A stretch of 64,000 nt of DNA from Halopseudomonas salina (GTDB taxonomy: Bacteria > Pseudomonadota > Gammaproteobacteria > Pseudomonadales > Pseudomonadaceae): contig NZ_VTTI01000009.1 in the NCBI RefSeq assembly GCF_008641105.1, forward strand, positions 29,160 through 93,159, read 5' to 3'. The notes beneath the pieces are model-generated. The model was not told the DNA's origin. It did not search any database and was given only the letters and a program-made list of their open reading frames with translations. Position 1 is the first letter of the stretch, and every line of letters begins with the position of its first letter. Of this stretch, positions 55,210-64,000 are shown in pieces. The translations under genes were made by a program, and so were the position numbers.

Positions 55210-57657
55210 TCAGTCCGGTTCGATCAACAGGCGGTCTGGCAATGCCTTGATCGCTAGCCAGTCAAACAACTGACTGCGGTATCGGCCTTCGTTGTAAAGC
55301 TCGGCCTGATCATCATAGTGAGGGTCCAGTGGGAAGCCTGACTGCCCCATTGGCAAGATGCTCAACGTACCGTTGAGGTCAGCCAGGTCAATCAGGCGCC
55401 GCGTTGAGGGACCTGCCTTGATCTCGTAGCGGTTGCCCCCGACGTCGAATGACATGCTGTTGAGGCTTTCCCGGCCGCCATCGACGGGAGTAGCTTCGCT
55501 ATCGAAAAAACCGCCAAAGGGCAGGCGTTCACTCAATGGATGCCTATGTTGCAGAACGGCAAGCCTTCCCCAGGTCCACTTTTGCGTTTCCACTCCCAGA
55601 TCCTGCGAGAGAGATTCGATAGTTCTTATCCAGGCCTGTTCGATCGCTGCCTGGCGGCCATCCATTATGGGTTGCTGGCGGTTGTCCCACCACGGCGAGG
55701 CGGGCTTCCAATACAGGCTGAAAAGGCTCTTCTCGGCCATGAGCGTATTGCGGAAAATGGCAAAGTTTTCTCCAAGCTCGTCGGCAAAAAGCGCTTCCAG
55801 CAGATGGTCCTGCCAACGCTGATACACGGCCGCACCTATTTCATCGCGGTTGAAGCTGCCGTCCCATTCGGCAAGCGTTGCAGCGGCTCTGGCAGCAGGC
55901 GCGCGCAGATCAGCGCTGAGCAATTGATCACTGAACAGGGGTAGAGCATCCTTGAGCACAGCCAGGGCCTGGGCACGGTGGGTGTCCAGCTGCATTGTCT
56001 TGAACTGTGAGAGGTCGAAGGTTTCCTCATTGCCGAGGAGCTCCTCGAGTCGCTTCGCCCGTTCCGAAGGAGCGTAATAGCCCGGCAGGAGCCGTCGCGG
56101 GTTGCTCTCCGGAAAGGGATTGTTCGCGCTGAATACATGGCCTTGGCCGGGATTTACCATGCGCGGATTCGCTGTAAAAGGCTGATAGCCGCGAAAGGCG
56201 TCGCCGCTGATGCTGCCATTGAGCAGGCTGAAGCCATTGTTGCTGTTCGGCCAACGTTTGATCAGTCCAATTGCCCACATGGCAATGTTGTCTTCGATAT
56301 CGGCGTAGATCAGGTTGAGGCCGGGGGAGACATGCAGTGAGGCTGCCTGTTCAAACTCACCCATGCTGGCGGCGCGGGATAATCCGTAAAATGCCTTGGC
56401 AGAGTCGTTGGTGGGATCAAGAAAGGTCCAGAACAGGCTGACCGGCTGCCGGTCGCTTTCCAGGTCCCCGACCGATTGGCTTAATGGATCATTGATAATC
56501 GGCCCGTGGTGAGAGCTGCGCAGCCTTATCAGACGGTCTTCATGGCCCCGAATCTTGATCACTTCCTCGTGTATTGCCAGATCCCGCCAGCCTTTGTCAG
56601 CCTCCCAAACCTGGCTGGGATTGTCAGGATTGACCCGCTCGCGATAAAAATCGATCTCATCGTTCATGAGCATTGTCAGCCCCCAGGCGTGGCGCCGCGT
56701 CTGCCCAAGAAGGGGGAAGGGCATACCACCCAGGAAATGGCCATATACCTCGTGCTCGGGGGTCCTGATGTGGGCTTCAAACCAGACCGCAGGGGCGGCG
56801 AAACCAATGTGTGGGTCATTGGCGAGCATGGGAGCGCCGCTGCTACTGCGACTGCTGTTGACTGCCCAGGCGTTGCTGCCCAGAAACTGACCGGCGGGCA
56901 GGTGCCGCTCTACGTTGGCAACCCGGCCCAGCAGTTCATCCGCCCAACGGTTATCGTAAGTCCCTGTCACTGGTTCAGCCGGAGCGCTGCTGGGTGGGAT
57001 GCTCTCTGGCCAGCCGGGAACCAGATCCTGCATATGTCGCTTTCCCAGCTTGCCCCGAACCTGGTCGGTAAGGGCATCGGTCTTGAAGGCTTCGGCAAAG
57101 GAATAGGCCATGTAGCCCATGATGTGCGCGATATCTTCGGTGGAAAAGTAGTCCGGGCGGGTCAGCAGGAGGCTGTATTCCAGCGGCTGCCCACCCTGGT
57201 CAATATACTGATTGATGCCGTCTTGGTAGGCATGGATCAACTGCACATGGGGCTGATCGCCCTGGGTCTCCAGGTAGGCGGCATAACGCTGGGCGAAGCG
57301 GTTTATGCCCAGCGAACGGAAGAATCGGTCCGTTTCGAGCGAATCGGCACCGAAAACTTCGGAGAGTCTTCCCGCGCCAATACGGCGTAACATATCCATC
57401 TGGAACAGGCGTTCCTGAGCGTGTACGTACCCCAGTGCGCGGTAAGCATCGGCGTCATGCTGCGCATCAATATGCGGTACACCCCAGGCGTCGTAGAATA
57501 CCGAGACCGGTGCGCGCAGACCCGACAAGTCAAGCTGCCCGTTGCGTTTGGGCTCTGCCCTGTGCAAGCCCCAGCCAATCAGGGTGCCGATCACCGCCAG
57601 AAGCAGCAGCACGACCAGTATTATTTTCAGGCAACGAAATAGACGGGGTGTGAGCAC
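55210..57657 (-). CDS. Penicillin acylase family protein
   Basis: An 815-residue member of the penicillin acylase/acyl-homoserine lactone acylase group, an Ntn hydrolase matured by self-cleavage. The nucleophile Ser follows a Gly in FLGSNAWAVN near residue 252. N-terminal membrane anchor (about 11-31), DAWGVPHIDAQHDADAYRALGYVHAQERLFQMDMLRR at the front of the alpha chain. Start is GTG at 57657. It would hydrolyse an amide such as a beta-lactam or acyl-homoserine lactone in the periplasm; the substrate is unknown. Confidence 0.87.
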   Translation of the reverse strand: MLTPRLFRCLKIILVVLLLLAVIGTLIGWGLHRAEPKRNGQLDLSGLRAPVSVFYDAWGVPHIDAQHDADAYRALGYVHAQERLFQMDMLRRIGAGRLSEVFGADSLETDRFFRSLGINRFAQRYAAYLETQGDQPHVQLIHAYQDGINQYIDQGGQPLEYSLLLTRPDYFSTEDIAHIMGYMAYSFAEAFKTDALTDQVRGKLGKRHMQDLVPGWPESIPPSSAPAEPVTGTYDNRWADELLGRVANVERHLPAGQFLGSNAWAVNSSRSSSGAPMLANDPHIGFAAPAVWFEAHIRTPEHEVYGHFLGGMPFPLLGQTRRHAWGLTMLMNDEIDFYRERVNPDNPSQVWEADKGWRDLAIHEEVIKIRGHEDRLIRLRSSHHGPIINDPLSQSVGDLESDRQPVSLFWTFLDPTNDSAKAFYGLSRAASMGEFEQAASLHVSPGLNLIYADIEDNIAMWAIGLIKRWPNSNNGFSLLNGSISGDAFRGYQPFTANPRMVNPGQGHVFSANNPFPESNPRRLLPGYYAPSERAKRLEELLGNEETFDLSQFKTMQLDTHRAQALAVLKDALPLFSDQLLSADLRAPAARAAATLAEWDGSFNRDEIGAAVYQRWQDHLLEALFADELGENFAIFRNTLMAEKSLFSLYWKPASPWWDNRQQPIMDGRQAAIEQAWIRTIESLSQDLGVETQKWTWGRLAVLQHRHPLSERLPFGGFFDSEATPVDGGRESLNSMSFDVGGNRYEIKAGPSTRRLIDLADLNGTLSILPMGQSGFPLDPHYDDQAELYNEGRYRSQLFDWLAIKALPDRLLIEPD

Positions 57658-57757
57658 GGAAGACCTTATGCGCCGGAGGACATCCGGGCATCATGCGCAG
57701 ACCGGCTTTCGTCGTCAATCTACATCGACAATCAAGTAAACAGGGGCAATACAACCC

Positions 57758-58780
57758 ATGACGCAAAGAGTGGCATTGGTATTGGGCAGTGGCGGTGCCC
57801 GCGGCTACGCGCATATCGGCGTGATCGAAGAAATCGAGCGCCGCGGTTACGTGATCGAGTGCATCGCCGGCTGCTCAATGGGCGCGGTTGTTGGGGGCAT
57901 GCATGCGGCCGGCAAGTTGCAGGAGTACCGCGAATGGGTGTCGGGTCTTGATTATCTGGACGTGTTGAGACTGCTGGATATCGGATTTGGCAACATGGGA
58001 GCGATACGCGGCGAGCGGGTATTCGGCAAGATCCGGGAAATAGTTGGCGAGCAGCGCATCGAAGATCTGGCCATAGATTTCACTGCCGTTGCTACCGATC
58101 TTACCAACCAGCAGGAGGTATGGTTTCAGCAGGGTTGCCTGCATCAGGCCATGCGCGCTTCTGCAGCGATTCCCAGTCTGTTCTCCCCAGTGCGCCAGGG
58201 CGACCGGGTACTGGTCGATGGCGGGCTCCTCAACCCTTTACCGATTGTTCCTGTGGTGTCGTCCCATTGTGATTTGATAATCGCGGTGAATCTCAATGGC
58301 ATGCGTACCAACGGCTACAGCCTTCCCGTGATCGAACGCCCGGCGCCGATGCGCCAGCAATGGGATCAATGGATGGAAACGCTGAGCATGCGCAACTGGC
58401 GTATGCGACGCGACGCTATCGGGGGCAAGGGTTTTATTGATGAAGTGGATTTTGTCGACGGGCCGGAGGAGGAGGTAGTGGTGGATGAGCCCGAGCAGGG
58501 TGGCCCTGGGTCAGCCCGTGGTAATTCTGCCACGGCTCACCCGACACCTGAGGTGCCTGCTGGGCCGGCCAGTCTCCTGGAGTTGATAAACCTGTCCTTC
58601 GAAGCAATGCAGGCGTCCCTGACCCAGTACAAGATTGCCGGGTACCCACCGGATGTCGTCATAGATGTGCCCAAGCGACTGTGTCGCTTCTTCGAGTTCC
58701 AGCGGGCGCCGGAGCTGATCGAGTTAGGTCGGATAGTGGCCAGCGACACCCTGGACCGCTACGAGAGTGGCAAACCCTGA
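57758..58780 (+). CDS. Patatin-like phospholipase
   Basis: A 340-residue patatin-fold lipase with the oxyanion GSGGARGYAH near residue 10, the catalytic Ser in GCSMGAVVGG near 44 and the Asp in VDGGLLNPLP near 150. It is of the RssA/NTE type, with an extended C-terminus rich in acidic and Pro residues. It lies 52 bases upstream of selD in the same direction. Confidence 0.87.
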   Translation: MTQRVALVLGSGGARGYAHIGVIEEIERRGYVIECIAGCSMGAVVGGMHAAGKLQEYREWVSGLDYLDVLRLLDIGFGNMGAIRGERVFGKIREIVGEQRIEDLAIDFTAVATDLTNQQEVWFQQGCLHQAMRASAAIPSLFSPVRQGDRVLVDGGLLNPLPIVPVVSSHCDLIIAVNLNGMRTNGYSLPVIERPAPMRQQWDQWMETLSMRNWRMRRDAIGGKGFIDEVDFVDGPEEEVVVDEPEQGGPGSARGNSATAHPTPEVPAGPASLLELINLSFEAMQASLTQYKIAGYPPDVVIDVPKRLCRFFEFQRAPELIELGRIVASDTLDRYESGKP

Positions 58781-58832
58781 GGCTCGCTGACGTGTTAAAG
58801 TTCGGCCTTTGTGCCCAATGCTGGAGAGCAGG

Positions 58833-59870
58833 ATGAATGAGACAGTGCGCTTGACCGAATACAGTCATGGTGCCGGATGTGGCTGCAAGATTTCACCAAA
58901 AGTACTGGATGAGATTCTGTCGGTCGGTGACGCCGGCCCTGATTTTCCGCAGCTATGGGTGGGTAACCACAGTCGCGATGATGCCGCGGTTTTCGGCATC
59001 GACAGCGAGCAGGGCATTGTCAGCACTACCGATTTCTTCATGCCGATAGTTGATGACCCCTTTGACTTCGGCCGCATAGCTGCAACCAACGCAATCAGCG
59101 ACATTTATGCGATGGGCGGCTCGCCGCTGATGGCCATTGCCATACTGGGTTGGCCGGTAAATGTTCTGCCGGCACATATCGCCGGGCAGGTGATCGCAGG
59201 AGCCCGCTCGGTATGCACCGAGGCAGGGATGCCACTGGCCGGAGGGCACTCCATCGATGCGCCCGAGCCTATTTTCGGCCTGGCGGTGACGGGACAGGTT
59301 ATGCGTAGCCAGCTCAAGCGCAATGACCAGGCTCGCCCGGGGGCGCTGCTTTACCTGACCAAGCCGCTGGGTATCGGCATTTTGACCACCGCTGAGAAGC
59401 AGAAGAAGTTGCGCGCTGAAGATGCCGGTGTTGCGCGGGATCTGATGTGTCAGCTCAACACTGCGGGAGCCCGCTTTGCAAAGCTCCCCGGCGTGCAGGC
59501 AATGACCGACGTTACCGGCTTTGGGCTGCTTGGTCATCTGGCGGAAATGGCCGAGGGCTCCGGCGTCAAGGCGCAGATAGAAGAGAGCCGTGTGCCGCGC
59601 CTGTCCAGCGTTGCCTATTATCTCGCGCAGGGGTGTGTGCCCGGAGGATCGGGGCGCAATTTTGACAGTTACGGACACAAGATCGGGCCCATGCCCGAGG
59701 CCTGGCGTGATCTGCTGTGTGATCCTCAGACCAGTGGCGGACTGTTGGTGGCCGTGGATCCGGCGGCAGAGGAGGCGTTTCAGGCTGAGGCCCGGGCAGC
59801 AGGATTTGATCTGCAACCCATCGGTAAATGTGTCGAGGCCGATGGCGGGGCCTGGGTCGAGGTAACCTGA
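58833..59870 (+). CDS. selD: Selenide, water dikinase
   Basis: A 345-residue enzyme that makes selenophosphate from selenide and ATP, the selenium donor for both SelA and MnmH. The active site reads [13 protein letters not shown] near residue 15-27 with a cysteine, not selenocysteine, at the key position. [17 protein letters not shown] and [12 protein letters not shown] mark the AIRS-type fold. GGAG before the ATG at 58833 supports this start over the upstream in-frame ATG. It overlaps mnmH by one base. Confidence 0.93.
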   Translation: MNETVRLTEYSHGAGCGCKISPKVLDEILSVGDAGPDFPQLWVGNHSRDDAAVFGIDSEQGIVSTTDFFMPIVDDPFDFGRIAATNAISDIYAMGGSPLMAIAILGWPVNVLPAHIAGQVIAGARSVCTEAGMPLAGGHSIDAPEPIFGLAVTGQVMRSQLKRNDQARPGALLYLTKPLGIGILTTAEKQKKLRAEDAGVARDLMCQLNTAGARFAKLPGVQAMTDVTGFGLLGHLAEMAEGSGVKAQIEESRVPRLSSVAYYLAQGCVPGGSGRNFDSYGHKIGPMPEAWRDLLCDPQTSGGLLVAVDPAAEEAFQAEARAAGFDLQPIGKCVEADGGAWVEVT

Positions 59871-60982
59871 TGCGCGAAAACACCGAGGATTTTCGACGGA
59901 TTTTTTTGCAGTCCACGCCCATGATGGATTTGCGCGCGCCGATTGAGTTCAACAAGGGTGCGTTTCCTGGCGTCGTCAATCTGCCACTCATGACGGATGA
60001 CGAACGCCAGCAGGTAGGCACCTGTTACAAGCACTCCGGTCAGGAGGCAGCCATTGCTCTGGGCCATAAACTGGTGAACGGCTCGACCAAAGAACAGCGG
60101 GTCGAAGCCTGGGCTGGCTTTGCCGCGGCCAACCCCGAGGGGTATCTCTATTGTTTTCGCGGTGGGCTGCGTTCTCAGTTGGTGCAGCAGTGGCTGGCCG
60201 AGGCGGGTATTACCTATCCGCGCATTATTGGCGGCTATAAAGCCATGCGTCGATTCCTTATTGATAGCCTCGAACACAGTGTTCAGACCCTGCCGTTGAA
60301 TATTGTTGCCGGTCTTACCGGTACCGGTAAGACCGAAGTGATAAAGGCAGTGAAGAGCAGTCTGGACCTGGAGGGCCATGCCCATCATCGCGGCTCCAGC
60401 TTCGGGCGTCATGCGACCCCTCAGCCGAATCAGATCGATTTTGAAAATGCACTCGCCATAGAGGCGTTGCACGTAACAGAACAGGGCGCAGGGCAACTGG
60501 TACTGGAAGATGAAGGCCGTATGGTGGGCAGTTGCACTGTGCCACTTGAGCTCTTTCGGTTGATGCAGCAGGCACCGCTTATCTGGCTTGAAGACACCTT
60601 TGAAAACCGTGTGACGCGTATCCTTGGCGACTATGTGGTCGATATGCATGGTGAGTTTGCCGCTCTGCATCCCGATGACCCCCAGCAGGCCTTTGACCAG
60701 TTCGCCGAGCATCTCACTGGTGGTCTGTTACGAATACGCAAGCGTTTGGGCGGCGAAAAACAGCAGGCGTTGCTGGGAATAATGGAAAGCGCCCTGGCTG
60801 AACAGAAACGTACGGGCAGCGTTGATGCGCACCGGGATTGGATAGCAGGTCTTCTTACGGATTATTACGACCCCATGTATGCCTACCAGCGTAGTGGCAA
60901 GGATGAGCGTGTGGTGTTCAGCGGCGATCAGTCCTCGGTGGTTGAATACCTGAGGGACCGGACCCTTGTGTCAGTCTCTTGA
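59870..60982 (+). CDS. mnmH: tRNA 2-selenouridine synthase
   Basis: A 370-residue enzyme that exchanges sulfur for selenium in the wobble uridine of tRNAs. The N-terminal rhodanese domain shows [26 protein letters not shown] and the catalytic Cys in [10 protein letters not shown] near residue 98. The C-terminal part has a P-loop [10 protein letters not shown] near 147. Start is ATG at 59870, overlapping the selD stop by one base. This gene shows that selenium is used in tRNA as well as protein. Confidence 0.92.
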   Translation: MRENTEDFRRIFLQSTPMMDLRAPIEFNKGAFPGVVNLPLMTDDERQQVGTCYKHSGQEAAIALGHKLVNGSTKEQRVEAWAGFAAANPEGYLYCFRGGLRSQLVQQWLAEAGITYPRIIGGYKAMRRFLIDSLEHSVQTLPLNIVAGLTGTGKTEVIKAVKSSLDLEGHAHHRGSSFGRHATPQPNQIDFENALAIEALHVTEQGAGQLVLEDEGRMVGSCTVPLELFRLMQQAPLIWLEDTFENRVTRILGDYVVDMHGEFAALHPDDPQQAFDQFAEHLTGGLLRIRKRLGGEKQQALLGIMESALAEQKRTGSVDAHRDWIAGLLTDYYDPMYAYQRSGKDERVVFSGDQSSVVEYLRDRTLVSVS

Positions 60983-61093
60983 GCTTGCATAGGCAAAGCG
61001 TATGAAGTGTGAACATCAAGGCTGATCTGGTCTGAATATGACGCTTGGACTGGTATCATTACTTCTGGTTGAAACTGTCAGGAGTTGGTACGC

Positions 61094-61855
61094 ATGAGCA
61101 AGACATTCAGCGGCAAAGTCGCACTGGTTACCGGCGGCGCTGCGGGCATTGGTCAGGCGACCGCCGAAGCTTTCGCTGCTCAGGGAGCCCGGGTGGTTGT
61201 ATCGGACATCGATGAAGAACGCGGCCAGTCCGTCGTCGAGGGAATCAGAGCGGCGGGCGGGGAGGCCGTTTTTGTGCAATGCAATGTGGTCAGTGCTGAT
61301 GAGGTCAAGGCATTGATGGCGTCAGTGATCAGTCACTATGGCCAACTCGACTGCGCTTTCAATAATGCCGGCATCGAGATCGAGCAGGACAAGCTGGCTG
61401 ATGGAAGCGAAGCGGTGTTCGACAGCATCATGGATGTCAACGTCAAGGGTGTCTGGCAGTGCATGAAATACGAAATTCCGTTGATGCTGGCCAATGGCGG
61501 TGGCGCAATCGTGAACACGGCTTCGGTAGCCGGATTGGGCGCTGCGCCGAAAATGAGCATCTACAGCGCCAGCAAGCATGCGGTTCTGGGCCTGACCCGC
61601 TCGGCCGCGGTTGAATATGGCAAGAAGGGTGTCAGGGTAAACGCGGTATGTCCTGCCGTTATCGACACCGAAATGTTTCGTCGGGCAGCTGCATTGGAGC
61701 CCCGCAAGGCCGAGTTTGCCGCAGCGATGCATCCGGTAGGCAGAATCGGCAAGGCGGAGGAGATTGCGGCTGCGGTACTCTATCTGTGTTCGGAAGGCGC
61801 CGCCTTTACTACCGGTATCGCGCTTCCAGTCGACGGCGGCTCTACCTGTATCTGA
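61094..61855 (+). CDS. Short-chain dehydrogenase/reductase (glucose/ribitol type)
   Basis: A 253-residue classical SDR. Motifs are TGGAAGIGQATA near residue 13, NNAG near 88, the catalytic Tyr-Lys in YSASKHAVLG near 157 and PAVIDTEMF. SD AGGAG precedes the ATG at 61094. Its substrate is unknown; it is separated from mnmH by 111 bases and may not be in the selenium operon. Confidence 0.88.
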   Translation: MSKTFSGKVALVTGGAAGIGQATAEAFAAQGARVVVSDIDEERGQSVVEGIRAAGGEAVFVQCNVVSADEVKALMASVISHYGQLDCAFNNAGIEIEQDKLADGSEAVFDSIMDVNVKGVWQCMKYEIPLMLANGGGAIVNTASVAGLGAAPKMSIYSASKHAVLGLTRSAAVEYGKKGVRVNAVCPAVIDTEMFRRAAALEPRKAEFAAAMHPVGRIGKAEEIAAAVLYLCSEGAAFTTGIALPVDGGSTCI

Positions 61856-61863
61856 GTGGCTGG

Positions 61864-61897
61864 TGCTCGAGGGTCTATTCGTCCCGACCCTCGAGCA
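61864..61897. terminator. Bidirectional terminator hairpin
   Basis: TGCTCGAGGGTC and GACCCTCGAGCA, a perfect 12-base stem with a 10-base loop, between the convergent SDR and Smr genes. It overlaps the end of the Smr coding sequence. Confidence 0.65.
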
Positions 61898-62447
61898 TGG
61901 TGCGTTTCAACAGCACATAAACCGATCCGGTGCCGCCGTGGCGCGGAGTGCAGGAAGTAAATCCGAGTACTTTGCTGTGCTGCCTGAGCCAGGTGTTCAC
62001 GTGGCTCTTGAGTATCGGGTTACGTCCGTCCTTGCGTTGTGCCTTGCCATGGGTCACACGGACGCAGCGAATTTCCATTCGGTTGGCTTCTGCCAGAAAC
62101 TCCCAGAGTAACTCCCGCGCCTTTTCCACCGTCATGCCGTGTAGGTCGATCGATCCCTCGAAGGGTATCAGTCCGCCCTTGAGTTTGCGCAATTGGCTCT
62201 CCTGCACGCCATTGGCAGCCCAGGCAAGCTCCTCCTCGGGCAACACATCAATAACGAATTGATCCGAGAGTCCGTCGACTTTCAAGCGGTTGGTTGGCTG
62301 CACTGCCAGTTGCCTGGCGGCCTTGATACGCGCTCTGTCGGTTTTAGGCTTGCCGGTATCGGCCTGATCGACCTTGATCGGTCTGGCGCCTTTAATCGCC
62401 TGACGGAAGAGGTCCAGGTCATCCAGGTCTGTATGGTCTTTGCTCAT
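61875..62447 (-). CDS. Smr domain protein
   Basis: A 190-residue protein with a C-terminal Smr domain (about 100-190): IDLHGMTVEKARELL near residue 103, RVTHGKAQRKDG and PRHGGTGSVYVLL. Smr domains nick or bind nucleic acid. The N-terminus is basic and unstructured. This is the small SmrA/YdaL-like type, not MutS2. ATG at 62447 is used; the frame is open a further 28 codons. Confidence 0.85.
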   Translation of the reverse strand: MSKDHTDLDDLDLFRQAIKGARPIKVDQADTGKPKTDRARIKAARQLAVQPTNRLKVDGLSDQFVIDVLPEEELAWAANGVQESQLRKLKGGLIPFEGSIDLHGMTVEKARELLWEFLAEANRMEIRCVRVTHGKAQRKDGRNPILKSHVNTWLRQHSKVLGFTSCTPRHGGTGSVYVLLKRTMLEGRDE

Positions 62448-62545
62448 CGGGAATCGATCATTTGGCAAAAATTGAAGTGTATCAGTAGTCTCCGGGCGCA
62501 TGGAGGGTAGAATGCGGATCTGACAGACCATCAGGAACCAAAGCC

Positions 62546-63484
62546 ATGCATGAACTCACTGCGCTAACCACCATCCGTGACTATGTCAGACTCGGTGTAA
62601 GCCGCTTTCACGAACAGGGGCTGTTTTTTGGCCATGGGTCGGATAATGCCTGGGACGAGGCGCGGCTACTGGTGCTGCACGCTCTGTATCTACCCTGGGA
62701 AACCCCTGAAAGCTACCTTGATTGTCACGTCAGCGAAGCTGAGCGTAACGTTATCCTCGCGTTGCTCAATCGGCGTATGGATCAACGCATACCTGCGTCC
62801 TATCTGACCGGCCACGCCCGGTTTGCCGGCTATGATTTTTTCGTCGACGAACGCGTACTGGTACCACGCTCACCCATTGCCGAGCTGATTACCAACCGAT
62901 TCGAGCCCTGGCTGGAGCGCGACCCGCTTCGTATCCTGGATCTGTGTACTGGTAGCGGCTGCATCGGGATAGCCTGCGCGCACACATTCGAGCATGCCGA
63001 AGTGGTTCTGGCCGACCTCTCTGCCGACGCCCTTGCGGTTGCAGAAACCAATATAGAAGCTCACGGGCTGCAGGAGCGAGTGGAGACGCGGTGGTCGGAT
63101 GGTTTCGAGGGGATGCCGGGCGAGCGATTTGACCTGATTGTCAGCAACCCGCCCTATGTGGATGCCGAGGATATGGCAGACCTGCCGGATGAGTACTTGC
63201 ATGAACCCGAGATGGGCCTGAGTGCCGGCGCAGATGGCCTGGACCTGGTGCGGCGGATGCTGGCCGAGGCGGCAGACCATCTGACCGAGGATGGCGTCCT
63301 AGTGGTTGAGGTAGGCAACAGCATGGTGCATGTGGTGGCGCAATGGCCGGAGGTGAACTTTGAATGGGTGAATTTCACGCATGGCGGTCATGGCGTATTC
63401 GTGCTCAGTGCAGCCCAGTGTCGACAGTACCAATCGTTGTTTGTTGCCGGTCTTGGCGGAGCATCAGCTGAGAACCACCCATAA
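62546..63484 (+). CDS. prmB: 50S ribosomal protein L3 N5-glutamine methyltransferase
   Basis: A 312-residue methyltransferase that modifies Gln150 of ribosomal protein L3 in E. coli. Motifs are [15 protein letters not shown] near residue 131 (SAM) and the catalytic [10 protein letters not shown] near 197. The N-terminal helical part ([25 protein letters not shown]) separates it from PrmC, with the same general fold. Its 3' end overlaps the convergent next gene by 21 bases. Confidence 0.9.
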   Translation: MHELTALTTIRDYVRLGVSRFHEQGLFFGHGSDNAWDEARLLVLHALYLPWETPESYLDCHVSEAERNVILALLNRRMDQRIPASYLTGHARFAGYDFFVDERVLVPRSPIAELITNRFEPWLERDPLRILDLCTGSGCIGIACAHTFEHAEVVLADLSADALAVAETNIEAHGLQERVETRWSDGFEGMPGERFDLIVSNPPYVDAEDMADLPDEYLHEPEMGLSAGADGLDLVRRMLAEAADHLTEDGVLVVEVGNSMVHVVAQWPEVNFEWVNFTHGGHGVFVLSAAQCRQYQSLFVAGLGGASAENHP

Positions 63485-64000
63485 CAACATCAGAGCCTGA
63501 AAGACGGCGAAGACTATGAGGCAGCCGATAGCGAAACGCTGCCCGGTGTCATTGCTCTGATAATGATCAATGGTGCGCTGTAGCTGAGCTGTTTGTGCTG
63601 ACTGTTTGAGATTGAGGGCCTCCTGATCGCGCAGCTGCCCCAGCAGCTCTGCGACATGCAGGACCCCAATGCGCTCGCTGTTCCACTGGCTGATCAGTTC
63701 GTTGACCTTTGCAGCCCGGGCCTGTCCGACGGCGGTAGGGTCGTCAGGCTCCGAAACTTCGAAGCCGGCCCTTGTGAGTAATTTGCCGCGGACCTGGCTG
63801 GCTTCCTCGCCTGCTGTATTGGCGTCCTGCAGTTGAATCGGGGCGACTGTATAGTCACCATAGCGACGCTGGCACCACTCGATCAATTGGGCCAGCAGGA
63901 ATCCGCCCATGCCGCGTTGGGCCGGTTGCATGCGCAAACCGCTTACGGGCGCAAACCGCACGCGCTGATTCTTGTGATCAACCAGCACCTCCATATGATT
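63464..64000 (-). CDS. GNAT-like protein with C-terminal membrane segment, 5' end cut
   Basis: Runs off the window: the codons before the ATG at 63994 are still open. The visible part has a GNAT-like acetyl-CoA site ([20 protein letters not shown] and [10 protein letters not shown]), a [13 protein letters not shown] strand, a helical linker, and a single membrane helix near the end ([21 protein letters not shown]). The missing N-terminal part probably completes the acyltransferase fold. No function assigned. Confidence 0.6.
   Translation of the reverse strand, partial: NHMEVLVDHKNQRVRFAPVSGLRMQPAQRGMGGFLLAQLIEWCQRRYGDYTVAPIQLQDANTAGEEASQVRGKLLTRAGFEVSEPDDPTAVGQARAAKVNELISQWNSERIGVLHVAELLGQLRDQEALNLKQSAQTAQLQRTIDHYQSNDTGQRFAIGCLIVFAVFQALMLLWVVLS

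Noticed and set aside
56506..57390. 294-residue plus-strand frame opposite the penicillin acylase
   Set aside because: Mirror of the acylase; the acylase is supported by its catalytic Ser and signal.
58875..58885. SelD as a selenoprotein itself
   Set aside because: The active-site position reads Cys (in GAGCGC), not UGA.
58953..59816. 287-residue minus-strand frame opposite selD
   Set aside because: Mirror of selD, which shows all its motifs.
59780..60712. 310-residue minus-strand frame opposite mnmH
   Set aside because: Mirror of a well-supported selenium gene.
1..64000. CRISPR array, prophage, insertion sequence or tRNA genes
   Set aside because: I scanned for repeat-spacer spacing, transposase frames and tRNA T-loop sequence in gaps and found none.

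Overview
The window reads as chromosomal DNA of a gammaproteobacterium close to Pseudomonas, most likely a marine or saline lineage such as Halopseudomonas. The reasons are the fabA-fabB pair, an RhlE-type helicase, the bfr-bfd iron store, a DUF2789 protein, DUF4892 and DUF4389 proteins, prmB, and a trimethylamine monooxygenase. This is inference from gene families; there is no rRNA here to settle it. I see no tRNA, rRNA, insertion sequence, integrase, prophage or CRISPR array. Coding density is high and nearly all genes are of ordinary length.

Layout. 0-9.5 kb: solute-binding protein, tRNA pseudouridine synthase, trimethylamine monooxygenase (tmm), a CWC mini-protein, a Cache chemoreceptor, an SDR, an extensin-like protein, a long GST and a DEAD-box helicase. 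9.8-15 kb: a same-strand run of LemA, two TPM proteins, a CinA/MoaB-like protein, a DsbA-like protein, a VWA protein and a membrane DnaJ protein. 15-20 kb: an enoyl reductase-like protein, a ribosome hibernation factor, a sirtuin with an internal deletion, a LysE exporter, and bacterioferritin with its ferredoxin under a Fur box. 20-24.4 kb: an RND pump pair. 24.6-28.4 kb: DUF2789, then ovoA and a PLP C-S lyase that together would make ovothiol. 28.4-33 kb: an ABC exporter, an NSS symporter and an MFS efflux protein.

33-38.3 kb is the most unusual part. On the minus strand it reads: a thioredoxin-domain fusion protein, a 176-residue selenoprotein interrupted by an in-frame UGA (codon 95, start of a UGSCTSC motif), selA and selB. 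The first two genes and the last two genes overlap by 4 bases. A hairpin that fits a bacterial SECIS begins 4 bases after the UGA. ORF calling splits the selenoprotein into two fragments. selD and mnmH (selenophosphate supply and tRNA 2-selenouridine) lie at 58.8-61 kb, so the window has every selenocysteine factor except tRNA-Sec (selC), which I could not find. No formate dehydrogenase is present, so the selenoprotein beside selAB is the obvious local client.

38.4-49 kb: a soluble chemoreceptor with a C-terminal sensor domain and a 13-base G:C run just upstream of its ribosome binding site, fabB-fabA, an acyl-CoA ligase, and a three-gene set of hybrid histidine kinase, periplasmic binding protein and TonB-dependent receptor. 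49-64 kb: gpsA, DUF4389, sixA, acyl-CoA ligase plus thioesterase, alpha/beta hydrolase, DUF4892, penicillin acylase, patatin, selD-mnmH, an SDR, an Smr protein, prmB and a GNAT-like membrane protein cut by the window end.
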